Assembly (NCBI GenBank): GCA_018257865.1
Contig: JAEUBA010000165.1
Location: 1-36,218 of the forward strand
DNA from: Stereocaulon alpinum
Taxonomy: Eukaryota; Ascomycota; Lecanoromycetes; Lecanorales; Stereocaulaceae
Direction of reading: 5' to 3'
Length of the DNA stretch: 36,218 nt
Part shown: positions 1 through 10,330 of the stretch, one piece after another
How positions within the stretch are numbered: position 1 is the first letter of the stretch
Layout of the letters: every line of letters starts with the position of its first letter
Program-made: the position numbers and the translations under genes
Notes under the pieces: generated by a model
Told to the model about the DNA's origin: nothing
What the model saw: only the letters and a program-made list of their open reading frames with translations
Database searches by the model: none

Positions 1-2854
1 AGAAGTTATATAAGATAGAACTAAGATAGGAAGGTCTATACTAAGTAGAAAAGATCTTAGAATATAGTTATTCTATATAGCTGCGGGATATAATTACTAA
101 TAAAATAAAAGGTAAATATTATATAGATAATATCGCACTATAGCTAGAGAGGACCAAATATAATAATAATAGCGTTATATAGATATTAGTAGCGTAATAA
201 AATAGGGAGTAATAATAACTAGTTTAGAAGTAGATAGACGAGAATTATAAGAGTAAGAAAGTAGTAATAAATATAAAGAGATTAGATTCTTTAGACTTTA
301 AGGAGAATAATAGTATTAATAAGCTAGACGATAAAAAGAGCTGCGATAATTATAAAGGCTCTTTTAGGGATAAGAATAAATTTAACTTCTAGTAGTTTAA
401 AGCGGTTAACTTATACTAACTAATAACTATAAGGAAGGAGTAATAATAGAAGTAGGGGTAGAAAGTAGAGTAGGTAAGTACTCTACTTAGTAGATAGGAG
501 TATAAGTAATAATAGAAGGGAATAGGTATATATAAGTACTATAAGTAGGAATAAAAAGTAGGGATTAAGAGTATAGAATAAGAGTAGAAGGGTAGGGAGA
601 ATTATTAGAGTAATATACTAAAGAGAGATATAGTGCGAGGAGTAGTATTAATTAAGTAATACGAAGTATAGGATATTTAGAGTTAATATATAAGATATTC
701 GAATTAAGGGTAAACGGTAGCCTACCGTAAAAGGTAACCCGTATTAAAAAATCGGTAACGGAGTTTAGGGTAAGTCTTATAATACTATAATACGCTAAGA
801 GTCTTATAATACTATAAGAACGAGTTATATATAAGATATTAGAATTAATAAGGTAACCTACTATAATAGGTAACCTACTTTATAAGGTAACCTACTATAA
901 TAGGTAACCTACGTTATATAAGGAAGATATTATAACGACGATAGGGTTTTAGCCTACTATAGTTACTCTACTATATTTACTTTTACTTCGGGAATCGACG
1001 CCTATAATAATTAACCTTAATCTTTTAAGCTTTATCCTTTCTATACGTAAGTAAACTATACCTCCTCTATTTAGATAATAGCTCGATTATTATTATCCTC
1101 TATAACTCTATATAAGGAAGAAGGTATACGGAACCTATTAGATATAAACCTAACCCTGAATCTTATTATCGCTATACACCTCACTTAGGCCTTACTATAC
1201 GTTTAAGAATACCTCTCGAAATACCTTTAAAATATTACCGTACCTCTTATATACTTTTATAAGGATATAAGGAAGATAAATACTATTAGGGGACTTAGAG
1301 GAGGTAAGAATAAGTTAGGAAAAGAGGTAGAGGATAACCGTATACGTTAAGAACGAGACTAATAGTAGATAGTAAGAGCTTAATAGTTAGAAAGTATAAA
1401 AAGAAGGGGAAGCTTAATAAAGGTCTAGAAGGTATTAGGACTAAAGGTTTAAAAGGTAACTTTAGGAAAAGACGGGTTAGGAAAAGAAGTTCAGAAGGTA
1501 AGGTTAGGAGCAGAAGTAAAAGGTTAAATATTAGGAGTAGAAGATTAGAAGGTAATAATTAGACTAATAAAAGATTAATAGTTAGAAAGTATAAAGAGAA
1601 GGAGAAGCTTAATAAAGGTCTAGAAGGTGTTAGGAATAAAGGTTTAAAAGGTAAATTCTTAGAAGGTAATATTAGGAGTAGAAGGTTAGAAGGTAATAAT
1701 AGGACTAGGAGTTTAGAAGGCAAATTCTTAGAAGGTACTCTTAGGAATAGGAGTTTAGATAGAGGTTTAGAAGGCACTTATAGGAATAGGAGTTTAGAAG
1801 ATAAATATATAAAAGCTACTTTAGAAGAGAAAAGTAAGGGAGGTAGATAGAGATAAAGATATTAGAGAATATTTTATTAAGGCTCTAAAGAAGATAGAAC
1901 TTAGATAAGTAGTAGAAAAGATATTAAATATATTAAATCTACTTAAGGAGGAATCTAAGGCTCCGCGTAAATAGAAGATAGCTGCAGAATAGCGCGTAGA
2001 GCTAAAGTAGATACCGAAGTTATTAACTAAGAATCTAAAGATAGATAAGGAATTATTAGATATTAGTCTAAAATAGTTACCTTAAAAGAAGAGATACTTA
2101 GAAGTACTATATTACTAGAACCTAAGAGGCTAATTAATAGCTAACTACTACTATTTAGGAAGAATAAAGAACCCTAATAGAGATAAATATATATAGTTAG
2201 AAAATATCTTAAGGCTGATACTTAGGGATAATAATATATAAAAATTTAGACTTAGGAACGAGTTACTATTAGTATTAGAAGCTGAGAATACCTAGTTAAA
2301 ATACTAGCTAGCCGAAGCTAGACTATAAATATAAGCGACTTAACCTACTAAAGTAGAGACTAAGGCCGTTAAAGGAGATTATACTATTATAAAGGACCGC
2401 CCTATTATAGTAGGTTACTAACGAGGAGTTAGTACTCCTCCTTACCTTATTATAGTAGGTCGCTAATAGGGAGTTAGTACTCCTTCTCTTAGTACTTTAG
2501 CTCTTAGCTATATCTATAGGAAACGTTATTACTAAATATCCGCCCCTCCTAAGTATAGTTCTATAAAGGTACCTATTAATAGGATATTATTTTCGAGTCA
2601 CCAGTCGCGTATATAGTATATAGTAAGGATACTAGTAAGGCCTAGTATATACTAATACCTTATAAGTAAGCTACTACGGTATAATATAGGATAACTTATA
2701 TATATACTTTTTAATACTTTTTAGCTTCGTTAGATTACTATAGGTTACCTAATAAGTTTAAAAGGATCTTTTTAGTATACACTTATAATTTATTAAGTTC
2801 TACTTCTAGTACCTATTTATTATAGATATTACCCTACTTAGTTAAGATATATCG
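1..2854. repeat. RIP-degenerate AT-rich repeat block, class unresolved
   Basis: This stretch is almost devoid of CpA and TpG and is full of TpA, TAG and TAA in every frame, which is the signature left by repeat-induced point mutation on duplicated DNA in ascomycetes. No reading frame survives. There are local internal repeats: a motif AGGTAACCTACT recurs at about 850-915, a phrase beginning TATATAAGATATT recurs near 688 and 828, and a 40-base unit with GTTAGTACTCC recurs near 2420 and 2470. These could be remnants of LTRs or of several nested elements. I cannot assign a transposon class from what remains. Confidence 0.75.
1376..1815. repeat. Purine-rich tandem repeats inside the RIP block
   Basis: An approximately 75-bp phrase starting TAATAGTTAGAAAGTATAAA occurs at 1381 and again at 1576 (period about 195 bp). 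Between and after these lie many imperfect short units built on TTAGAAGGTA and TAGGAATAGGAGTTTAGA. The reverse strand stays open by chance for 72 codons (1559-1777) because the repeat unit lacks stops on that strand; I treat that frame as a repeat artefact and not a gene. Confidence 0.6.
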
Positions 2855-4380
2855 ATGAAAAGGGAGATAGCGACGACGACGAGTATAACGGGCGAATAGG
2901 CCTACTAGGCTAGACGAGCGATTATACTAGGTTACGAACCTAGTAAAATAATATAAGATAGGGGAAGAAGGGAGAAAGGGGGCGTTAGTAGTAAAGGCGA
3001 ATAAGGGACGCGTCCTAATATAATAGTAGAGTAATAGCGGTAATAGTAGAGGCCTACTAAAGATCTATAGGGCCCTTAAGGCTAGGAAAGAATTAAAGAA
3101 AAAATATAATATATAAAGGCTACGGAGTAGGCGCTACTAGAGTTTATAAAGAAGGTTTAGGAGATACTATAGGCGAATATAAATAAGACTATATAAGGCT
3201 TCTTCTAAAATATAGCGGAGAGGATTATAGAATATATATAGGAGAATACCGCTAAAAGATATACTACGAAGGAGTGCCGTAGCTAGTTAACGCGCGAAGA
3301 CTACCTAACTAGAAGGGTAAATAGTAGCTAGGCGGATATAGCCTATATAGCCTAAAAAAGCTAAAATACTATCTACCTAGCTATACCTAGGGTAGAAGAT
3401 ATTAAGAAAGCGAAGTAGATAACTGTTAGGATTAATAATAATAGCGAAAAGATATAGATAGTTATAGTAACCCTCCCTTAACTAGTATAGATATTTAGGG
3501 GAGTAGGAGGGGCGATTAGGGAGATTATTATAGTAAGGAGGACTATAGGGGGGGATATTATTCTTTAGATAGCCTTAGTAAAGGCTAGAGAAGAGCTAGA
3601 AAAGGATAATAGGTAGGTAAGGAGACTCTATAAGTTAGTAAGAGTACTTTAGAAGATAGTAATAGTAGCAGTCTATAGAGTAGAAAAGATAATAGATATA
3701 AAGGATTAATAGGGGGTCTTTAAAACCCTAAAGAAAAATAATAGGAAGCTCTACCTAGAGTTAGAAATAATAAAGGCTAAATAGCCTATATTTATATTAA
3801 AGCTAGATATACTTAAGAGGGAGAAGAGGTTCTCTATAATAATAATTAAGGTCCTAAGCTTAGAAGTAGCGAACCGACTTATTATAGAGGGAATAGTAGT
3901 AGAGAATAGCCTCCTCTTCTATAATTATTAGGAGAGAGAAGTTACCCCTAGGTAGTACTTTAATTACTATAGGTATAGATATATTACTAAGGCGTATAAA
4001 TACCCTACCTGCTATAGAATATACGCCTAAAACTATATAACTAATAACTATATAGAAAAAGCTGGTAGTAAGCCTAAGTACGTAGTATATAAAGGAGAGT
4101 ACTTAGTATAGAGTAAAACCTACTTAATCTAATAGAAGGAGAATACTAAGGCTAGATAGAGAATTAAGTATAAATTAAAATACTTTAAAGAGACCCTAAA
4201 GTAATACTTAGTAAGGCTAACGCCGGCGATACTAAAAAGGGCTAGCTTAAAAAGGTAGTATAAGGTAATCTCTAAAGGGAAAAGGAAGGCCTTAAGGGAT
4301 ATAACGGATAAGCCTTAGAAAGGAACTAGGGAAATAATAAAGAGGGGATAACTAATAACCCTTTTTAAAGTAAAATAAGG
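2855..4380 (+). pseudogene. LINE ORF1 (gag-like) remnant
   Basis: An ATG at 2855 opens a frame that is soon broken by RIP stops. Around 3955-4130 the translation retains the spacing of a gag zinc-knuckle region (Tyr codons TAT/TAC now stand where TGT/TGC Cys would be expected), with the readable core AYKYPTCYRIYA. Downstream, a recognisable EKAGSKPKY stretch follows. In Tad1-like LINEs ORF1 encodes the RNA-binding gag protein. This copy cannot be translated. Boundaries are approximate because no intact start or stop can be distinguished from mutated ones. Confidence 0.7.
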
Positions 4381-7175
4381 GTAATAGCCCCTATCTATAG
4401 AAAGGATTAGTCTAGCGAATACCCTTAAATAGACTTTAGGAGTAATAATAACTACTAAGGATACCTAAATATAAGAGAATATTTAGGTAGCCCTTACCTA
4501 ATAAGGAATATATCCTACCTGAAAATACTATAGTATAATATATAGAGGAAGAAGGATATAGTAATAGTACTACTTCTTAAAAATAAAGACGTAAAAGATA
4601 TAGACGTATTAGCGATCTAAGAGCTAGCACGCAATTTAATAAATAGAACCTTATATAATACGAGTATAAGTAGATTCTACTTAGCCTACGGGGGAGACCT
4701 AGAGGCTAGGATATATTTCTATATAAATAAAAGGATAGATCCTAATAACTAGGGGGTAGAGTACTAGGAGGGCGACTTATACTTATTATAGATCTAAACT
4801 AAGAGGACCTAAAATAACGCTAATACTAAGAACGAGAATACCGAAGAGCTACTAGTAGAGAGGGTATAGGTATATAATATCTATAACCCCTCGCTAGTAA
4901 GCTATATATTAGTAGATAGCCCTATAACTATCCTAAAGCTAAGGGAGGCCTTAGAAAGCGAGGGCGAGTATATTATAGTAGGGGATTTTAACCTATACTA
5001 CCCCTACTAAAATAATCTAGGACGAGCTATATACTATATAATAGCGGATAAGTTACTAGAAGTAGTAGGAGAAAAAGGTATAAATCTTAGGCTACCGGAG
5101 AAGTTAGTTATATAGTAAAATAGGGGCTTAGAGAGCGCTATTAACCTTATATTCCTAACCGAAGGCGCGTATAATATAATAGCGAAGTGCGGGGTAAGGG
5201 ACGACCTTAATATAGGGTTAGACTATATACTAATTATAATAGAGCTAGAATAGATATAGAGCGAGCGCTAGGTATATAAGAGGAGAGCTTAGAAAAGGAT
5301 AAAGTTAAAGGTAACTAGCGAAGAGATCTAGAAGTATATAAGGATCCTAAATAAAGTTATAGGTAGATACCTATTAAACTTAGAGGAAGTAATTAATATA
5401 TATATCGATAAGCTTATAGCTATACTATAGGAGGTAGTAGAGGATACTATCCTATATAAGGAGCCGTACGCTAGGGCTAAATTATACTAGAACGGGGTAT
5501 ATATAAGAGTTATTAAGGTATTATAGGCTACGCTTAAGGCCTATCGCTATAGCTAAAATATATATACTAAGGAGGCTCTCTACTAGACTAAAAGGAAGAA
5601 GGTTACTACCTTATAGAAGGTTAAGATAATAGCTTTTTATAAGGGGGTCTATAAAGTATTACTAAGACTAAGAGGAGTTTAGTAGCTTACTAAATAGGGA
5701 AGGGAGAGAAGTATATATTTTAAAGAGCTACTATAATTCCCAGCTATTAAAGATAGAAATAGGAATAAAGCGATAGACTTTAAAGGGAAGGTAGAGGCCT
5801 TAAAAAGGGTCCTCTTCCTACCCTTACCCTTAATAAATCTAAAGGATATAGAGGGGGCTAGTTACCTAAAGCCTATTATAATAGATAGTAAGATTACCTT
5901 AAAGGAGATAAGAAATATAATTTAGTACCTAGTAGTAGATAAGGCCCTAAGGATTTTAGGAATCCTAAATAGGTTCCTAAGAGCGGTATATATAGAAATA
6001 GGAGAGACTTTTAGAAGGGTATTTTAGGCGTACCTAGACTATAGATACTACCTAAAGAAATTCTATAAAGCGAATATAGTAATACTAAAGAAGCTAAAAA
6101 AGATTAATTACTCTAAACCTAAAGTATACTAACCTATTATACTACTAGATATACTTAGGAAGGTATTAGAGATAGTAATAGTAAAGCGCCTTAGCGGAAT
6201 AGCTAAAGTAAATCGCCTACTCTTAGAATATTAGATAGGAGGTAGGAAGAGATACTTAGTTAAAATAGCTTTAGAGACTATTATAGACTTAATCTATATA
6301 ATATAGAACTAGGGTAAAGATAATATAGTAAGCCTACTATTATTAGATATAGTAGGGGTATTTAATAATATATCCTATAAAAGGCTACTTTATAACTTAA
6401 GGATAAAAGGAATCCCTAAAGGGATTACCTAGTAGACTATAAGCTTCCTTAAGGATAGAGCGATATTAATTACTCTTAGAGGTAAAACTAGTTTAGTTAA
6501 GGCGATAGAGATAGGGATTCTATAAGGATTACTAATATTACTAATTCTATTTCTCTTCTTTAACGCGCTACTAATCGAAGTATACTTAAAAGCGAAAATC
6601 CTAGTATAGGTAGGAGGATTCGTAGATAATATATATCTACTAGTATATAGTAAGTTAACGGAAACGAACTATAGATAGTTAAAGTAGGCTTATAAGCTTT
6701 ATCTAATATAGGTAGAAACTTATAGAGTAATATTCGCGCCCTAAAAATACGAACTAGTATATTTATCGCGAATACCTAAGAGATTTAATATAAAAGAAAC
6801 GGTATAATTTAGTAGTATAGAGGTTATACTAAAGGCGAGTATTAGGGTCCTAGGGCTATATATTAATACTAAACTCCGCTAGGGCCCCTATATAGCGTAG
6901 GTAAAGGTAAAGGCCGCTACCTAAGCCTAAGTAATTAAGTACCTAGCCGGATTAACCTAAGGAGCTATATTCGAGAAGTATAGGATAATATATAGTATAG
7001 TAGTAAGACCTATACTTATATTCGCCGCCCTAATTTAGTATACCTCTACTAGAGAGCTAGGAGTAGTAGAAAGGTATATTAAAATACTCGCGATAATATA
7101 GAATAACTACCTATAGACGGTACTTAGAGTATATAAAGTAATACCGGTTTAAGTCCTAAAGGCGGAGGCGGTAAC

Positions 7176-7424
7176 TGTAAAGGCTAGCGACGCCGGCTCT
7201 AAGCTGGCGCACTAAGGTATAAGAGACGTGAAGTTACTAGATTCAGGTATCAAGCAATAGACATAATTATATTACTTGGTAGTCGAGTGGTAGCAGAACT
7301 AATTTCTAAAGATCCCCAAAACACGGGGGAGTCCTGGGTAGCAATACTATTACCAAGCCCCTAGACCCTAATTAATATTATTACGTTGGCGTAGCTATAA
7401 CGCGCACACGCTTGAGGGTTGACA
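7176..7424. mobile_element. 249-bp TG...CA unit, solo-LTR-like, inserted in the LINE
   Basis: The unit begins TGTAAAGGCTAGCG and ends GAGGGTTGACA, so it has the TG...CA ends of an LTR. It is flanked by GTAAC (7171-7175) and GTAAT (7425-7429), a 4/5 match to a 5-bp target duplication. It splits the LINE ORF2, whose frame resumes on the far side. In contrast to the surrounding LINE it keeps many CpA and TpG sites. The first 123 bases recur at 36096-36218 with only three differences. Alternatives are a MITE with ends CTGT...ACAG and a TAA duplication (7172-7174 and 7426-7428). No coding sequence is present. Confidence 0.6.
7275..7357 (+). other. tRNA-like fold inside the 249-bp unit (tentative)
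   Basis: CTTGGTA (7275-7281) and TACCAAG (7351-7357) can form a 7-bp acceptor-like stem enclosing 83 nt, the length of a class II tRNA. TAGTCGAGTGG (7280-7290) resembles a pol III A box, and CCCC/GGGG around 7313-7328 could be a long variable arm. The T arm is poor, the B box (GGTAGCAATAC) departs from consensus, and the anticodon loop lacks the expected U33. It may be a decayed tRNA-derived segment or a coincidence; it is not a functional tRNA gene. Confidence 0.25.
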
Positions 7425-8450
7425 GTAATCCCCTCTATCTAGACCTAACTAGACGCCCTAGTTATAAGATACTAGGCACTAAGGGGAATCTACCCCTTAA
7501 TAGTAGAAGGTAACCGTATAATCTATAGGAGACTATAGGGAAGAAGGGGAAGAGCGCGCCTAATATACCTAACCTTATTACTTAAAAAGGAAGTATAGGC
7601 TCTCTAGGAGCTTAAAGTAAAGGATTAGGACTAAGCGTTAATAGCGATAAGAAGGAAGATATACTAGTATAACCTAAAAATAGATATTAAGGAGTACTAG
7701 GATATAGGTATCCTAGCTAAGAAAGTATAGAGTTAGGTAATAGCGAAATAGATAGAATAATAGGAGGTATATAGAAATACTATCCCTAAATACTTATATA
7801 CGCCCGCCTAAAAGGAGCTATTATTTAGAGATAGGTATAACTACTATCTAAAGCTTAGGAAGGTAGAAAGCTTAATAGTAGTTTAACTCTAGAGCGGTAA
7901 GAATAGGTTTAACTACTTCTTATATAAAGCGAAGGTATTAAGGGTCCGCAGTACCCGCTATAGTTATAGTTAGAGGAAATAGGATATAAAGTATATTCTC
8001 CTATATTACCTAAAACTTAGCGATACTTAAAGGGAGCTTATTAAAGAAGTAGAGACTTATAATATTAGGACTATACTAACTAAGGTTACTAGTATAAGGG
8101 CGGCGGTAAGATAGCTAATTAGGTTAGGATTCCTAATATAGTACTAACTTACTAAGGTATAGCTCTCCTAATCTAGACTCCTTATTAAGGTAGAACTAAT
8201 ACTAAAAACCCTAAAGATAAAGAAGTCTAAGCGTAAGTTAAAGCTAAAGGCAGTAGAGCTACCGGAGTATTATAGGGCTTAGTAGGGCGACGGAGATTAT
8301 AGTTACTAGTATTATAGAGCCTAGTAGTAAGGTTAGATAGGCGGAGTAGAATAATAAGTAAGCTAATAAGCGAAAGTTTTTAGCTAGAAGAGGTAACTCT
8401 AAAAAGGTTTCTTTCACGTCTAGAGGGCTTACAGCCCCCCTAGATTTCCC

Positions 8451-8745
8451 GATAATATAAAAGAATACCCTTATTAGTATATATAGATACTAGAATAGGC
8501 GTATAAATCAATCAATTAATCAATTAACACTTATAATTTTTTAAGGATAATATATTTTACTAGAAGTATTAATACTACTATAGTATCTAAGTAGGGATAC
8601 TAGTTACCTTAGGTTACTAAGTTACTAAAATATAACTTTATAGATATTAATTACTACTTAACGAATTCTACTTATTTCAGCGTTAAAATAAAATTATGTT
8701 ACTATAGCGTTAAGAGGGAGGGGGGAATCCTTTATCAGCCCTATA
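8451..8745. repeat. AT-rich RIP-affected flank, no gene
   Basis: This continues the RIP-type composition after the LINE. It includes a short simple repeat of CAAT/TAAT words at 8507-8528. The last five bases, CTATA (8741-8745), are the left copy of the target duplication of the LTR-bounded element that follows. Confidence 0.6.
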
Positions 8746-8855
8746 TATAAGCTCCTGCCACTGCGCCAAAGCGCTAGGGCAAAAGACTTGATGCGGGGGT
8801 ATTACGCGCTTGGCAGCAACCCCCTAATAGGGTATGTATGGCCGTAGGCCTTACA
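8746..8855. repeat. 5' LTR of element 1
   Basis: 110 bp, ancestral ends TGTAAG and CTTACA; the initial TG has become TA at 8746-8747 (compare 9166-9167). It is followed directly by ACTATCCCCC, a motif that also follows the 5' LTR of element 2. Confidence 0.8.
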
Positions 8856-8908
8856 ACTATCCCCCTTCCTAGAATCTTGGTCCCCCAAGATCCAGGGTAC
8901 AGGCACCT

Positions 8909-9017
8909 CGCAGGCGCTAAGCACTGCAGGCCCCAGCTGCCGAAGCAGGTAGGTTTCAGGCGTCGCAGGCGCTAAGCACTGCGGGCCCCAGCTGCCGAAG
9001 CAGGTAGGTTTAGGCGA
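8909..9017. repeat. Two 55-bp tandem units in element 1 interior
   Basis: CGCAGGCGCTAAGCACTGC starts at 8909 and again at 8964, so the period is 55 bp. The second unit lacks one C and has G for A at one site. GC-rich and non-coding, it lies inside the LTR-bounded element. Confidence 0.8.
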
Positions 9018-9165
9018 CGGGCGCTCGTAATCGTGCACACAGCGTAATTCGAACCCCGACCCTCTGCGCCGTACAAAGTACGTCAACCCCGCGTTGCCCC
9101 AGAGGGACAGTGCTCGGACCTAGTCAACAAGCCACTGCGGCCCTAGGGTAAGCGCGTAACACAGT

Positions 9166-9275
9166 TGTAAGCTCCTGCCACTGCGCCAAAGCGCTAGGGC
9201 AAAAGACTTGATACGGGGGTATTACGCGCTTGGCAGCAACCCCCTAATAGGGTATGTATGGCCGTAGGCCTTACA
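9166..9275. repeat. 3' LTR of element 1
   Basis: 110 bp, starts TGTAAGCTCC and ends GGCCTTACA, 108/110 identical to the 5' copy. The target duplication CTATA follows at 9276-9280. Confidence 0.8.
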
Positions 9276-9446
9276 CTATAGCTAATTAGTTAGCTTTAAG
9301 TACTTAGCTAGAATTCTAGAATTCTATTACTTAGATAGATTATCCCTATACTACTATAAAGTCAACCACCTAACGTCGCTGTGCTATTGCTTTTCATTTG
9401 CCTATTATACCATCCCTTTTATCGGCTTGGCACCGGTCCCCGTTTG
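9276..9446. other. Spacer between the two LTR-bounded elements
   Basis: 171 bp with no gene. The left part (to about 9360) is still AT-rich and RIP-like; the right part is of ordinary composition, so the edge of the RIP block falls here. It ends in GTTTG (9442-9446), the left target duplication of element 2. Confidence 0.6.
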
Positions 9447-9599
9447 TGTTAACCCGGTAACTGTGGGCGCAGTTACCGCTGAACCCCTAAGGGCAAAACT
9501 CAAAATGTTCGGTGCTTGCCAGGGCGACACTATTAGACTGTATATAGCTTAGTGGTCCGGGGGTGCGGTGTACCCGCGGTATACCCCAGAGCCCTAATA
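9447..9599. repeat. 5' LTR of element 2
   Basis: 153 bp. A perfect 9-bp stem CGGTAACTG/CAGTTACCG with a 6-base loop lies near the start. Close to the 3' end an A-box-like TAGCTTAGTGG precedes a GC-rich imperfect palindrome. It is followed at 9600 by ATTATCCCCC. Confidence 0.8.
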
Positions 9600-9702
9600 A
9601 TTATCCCCCCCCTAGGGCGACGTCTACGGCGCCTCCTAGTAGGGTAGAAAAACATCGTTCCCCTATAACGAGCCCGAATATTCGGTGTAAGTCGGGTCGC
9701 AA

Positions 9703-10123
9703 GGCCCCCGAAGGGCGCCCTACTAGAATCATTCGTGCCCGAAGGACTTAGCGAAATGATAAGTTAAAGCCCGTAAAGGATACTTCTAGTTAGCGGCCTC
9801 CCTAAAGGACGCTTCCGCTAGGTAGTAGGCCCCCGAAGGGCGCCCCTACCGGATTATTCGTGCCCGAAGGACTTAGCGAAATGAGAAAGTTAAAGCCCGC
9901 GAAGGGAACTTCTAGTTAGCGGCCTCCCTGAAGGACGCTTCCGCTAGGTAGTAGGCCCCCGAAGGGCGCCCCTACCGGAATATTCGTGCCCGAAGGACTT
10001 AGCGAATTGATCATTCGTGCCCGTAGGACTTAGCGAATTGATCATTCGTGCCCGTAGGACTTAGCGAATGGCGTAATTAAAGCCCCCGCAGGGTACTCCG
10101 TAATAGGCCCCCGAAGGGTGCCT
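9703..10123. repeat. Nested minisatellite in element 2 interior
   Basis: A unit starting GGCCCCCGAAGGGCGCCC begins at 9703, 9828 and 9954 (periods 125 and 126 bp). The third unit breaks into three 31-bp units starting ATTCGTGCCC at 9982, 10013 and 10044. A fragment of the long unit reappears at about 10078-10123. Within the long unit, GAAGG-centred words repeat at a still smaller scale. Copies differ by a few substitutions. The array lies wholly between the LTRs, so it belongs to the element. Confidence 0.8.
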
Positions 10124-10330
10124 CCCCCAGCGAAAATTTGATGCCACGGGCTGCGCGCCGAAGCAGTGCAGCGGGGTTGGGAGGGCGGGAACCCTATTGG
10201 GTCGCTTAGCAGCCAATTACAGCTGCGCTCCCTGAAAAAATCCCTCAGAAATTGCCCCCTCGACGGTATTGAACCCCGAACCTTTACGATTCGGGTTAAG
10301 ATTGTCGAGCTTTATCGCACCGAACATACT

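Larger units (their letters stand above)
4520..8390 (+). pseudogene. LINE ORF2 remnant: EEP endonuclease, reverse transcriptase
   Basis: The EEP endonuclease begins near 4525 and shows the GDFN box at about 4980-5000. Reverse transcriptase blocks include LLLLDIVGVFNN at about 6340-6375, the SPLSPILF-equivalent block at about 6520-6560, and the catalytic aspartate box at about 6615-6640. There the sequence now reads FVDN, where the family has FVDD, a TpG-to-TpA change of the RIP type. The C-terminal region is still legible at about 7740-8050. I did not see a convincing RNase H domain. The frame is broken by many RIP stops and by the 7176-7424 insertion, so it is dead. Confidence 0.8.
2855..8450 (+). 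mobile_element. RIP-inactivated Tad1-like LINE retrotransposon
   Basis: Reading through the stops, the plus strand carries, in order, a gag-like frame with a zinc-knuckle region, an endonuclease/exonuclease/phosphatase (EEP) domain, a reverse transcriptase and the post-RT region seen in fungal Tad1 LINEs. The length of about 5.6 kb fits a full Tad1-type element. Practically every CpA has become TpA on both strands, so dozens of stops interrupt both frames. Near the 3' end a less damaged hairpin-like stretch (about 8402-8446) is followed by a simple CAAT/TAAT-rich tail (8507-8528). A 249-bp foreign unit sits inside ORF2 at 7176-7424. Class is confident; the exact ends are approximate. Confidence 0.85.
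8746..9275. mobile_element. TRIM-like miniature LTR element 1 (530 bp, 110-bp LTRs)
   Basis: Two direct repeats of 110 bp (8746-8855 and 9166-9275) have inverted ends TGTAAG/CTTACA and enclose a 310-bp interior. The 5-bp sequence CTATA occurs immediately left (8741-8745) and right (9276-9280), as expected for an integrase-made target duplication. The two repeats differ at only two sites, 8747/9167 and 8793/9213. Both are TpG versus TpA, which is a RIP-type change. The interior holds no convincing reading frame. By size and layout it resembles terminal-repeat retrotransposons in miniature, which move with proteins from an autonomous partner. I found neither a TGG-type primer site nor a purine tract, so the mechanism is inferred. 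Confidence 0.8.

Noticed and set aside
1559..1777. 72-codon minus-strand frame in the RIP block
   Set aside because: It is a translation of tandem repeat units (Leu/Pro/Ser only) in non-coding, RIP-affected DNA.
7172..7428. MITE of the Tourist/Harbinger type with a TAA duplication and ends CTGT...ACAG
   Set aside because: Possible, but the inverted ends are very short, and the other two elements nearby have TG...CA ends with 5-bp duplications, so the LTR reading was preferred. Not fully excluded.
7430..7740. RNase H domain in the LINE after the reverse transcriptase
   Set aside because: I could not see the expected catalytic D-E-D pattern through the RIP damage.
8802..9086. 94-codon minus-strand frame
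   Set aside because: It runs from an alternative start through the 5' LTR and the 55-bp tandem units of element 1; composition follows the repeats and not a protein.
9703..10123. CRISPR-like array
   Set aside because: The repeats are long, adjacent and lack unique spacers, and the genome is fungal; this is a minisatellite.
10262..10330. tRNA gene on the minus strand (B-box-like GGTTCAATACC)
   Set aside because: Only a B-box-like word and a hairpin are present; no full cloverleaf or anticodon arm could be drawn.
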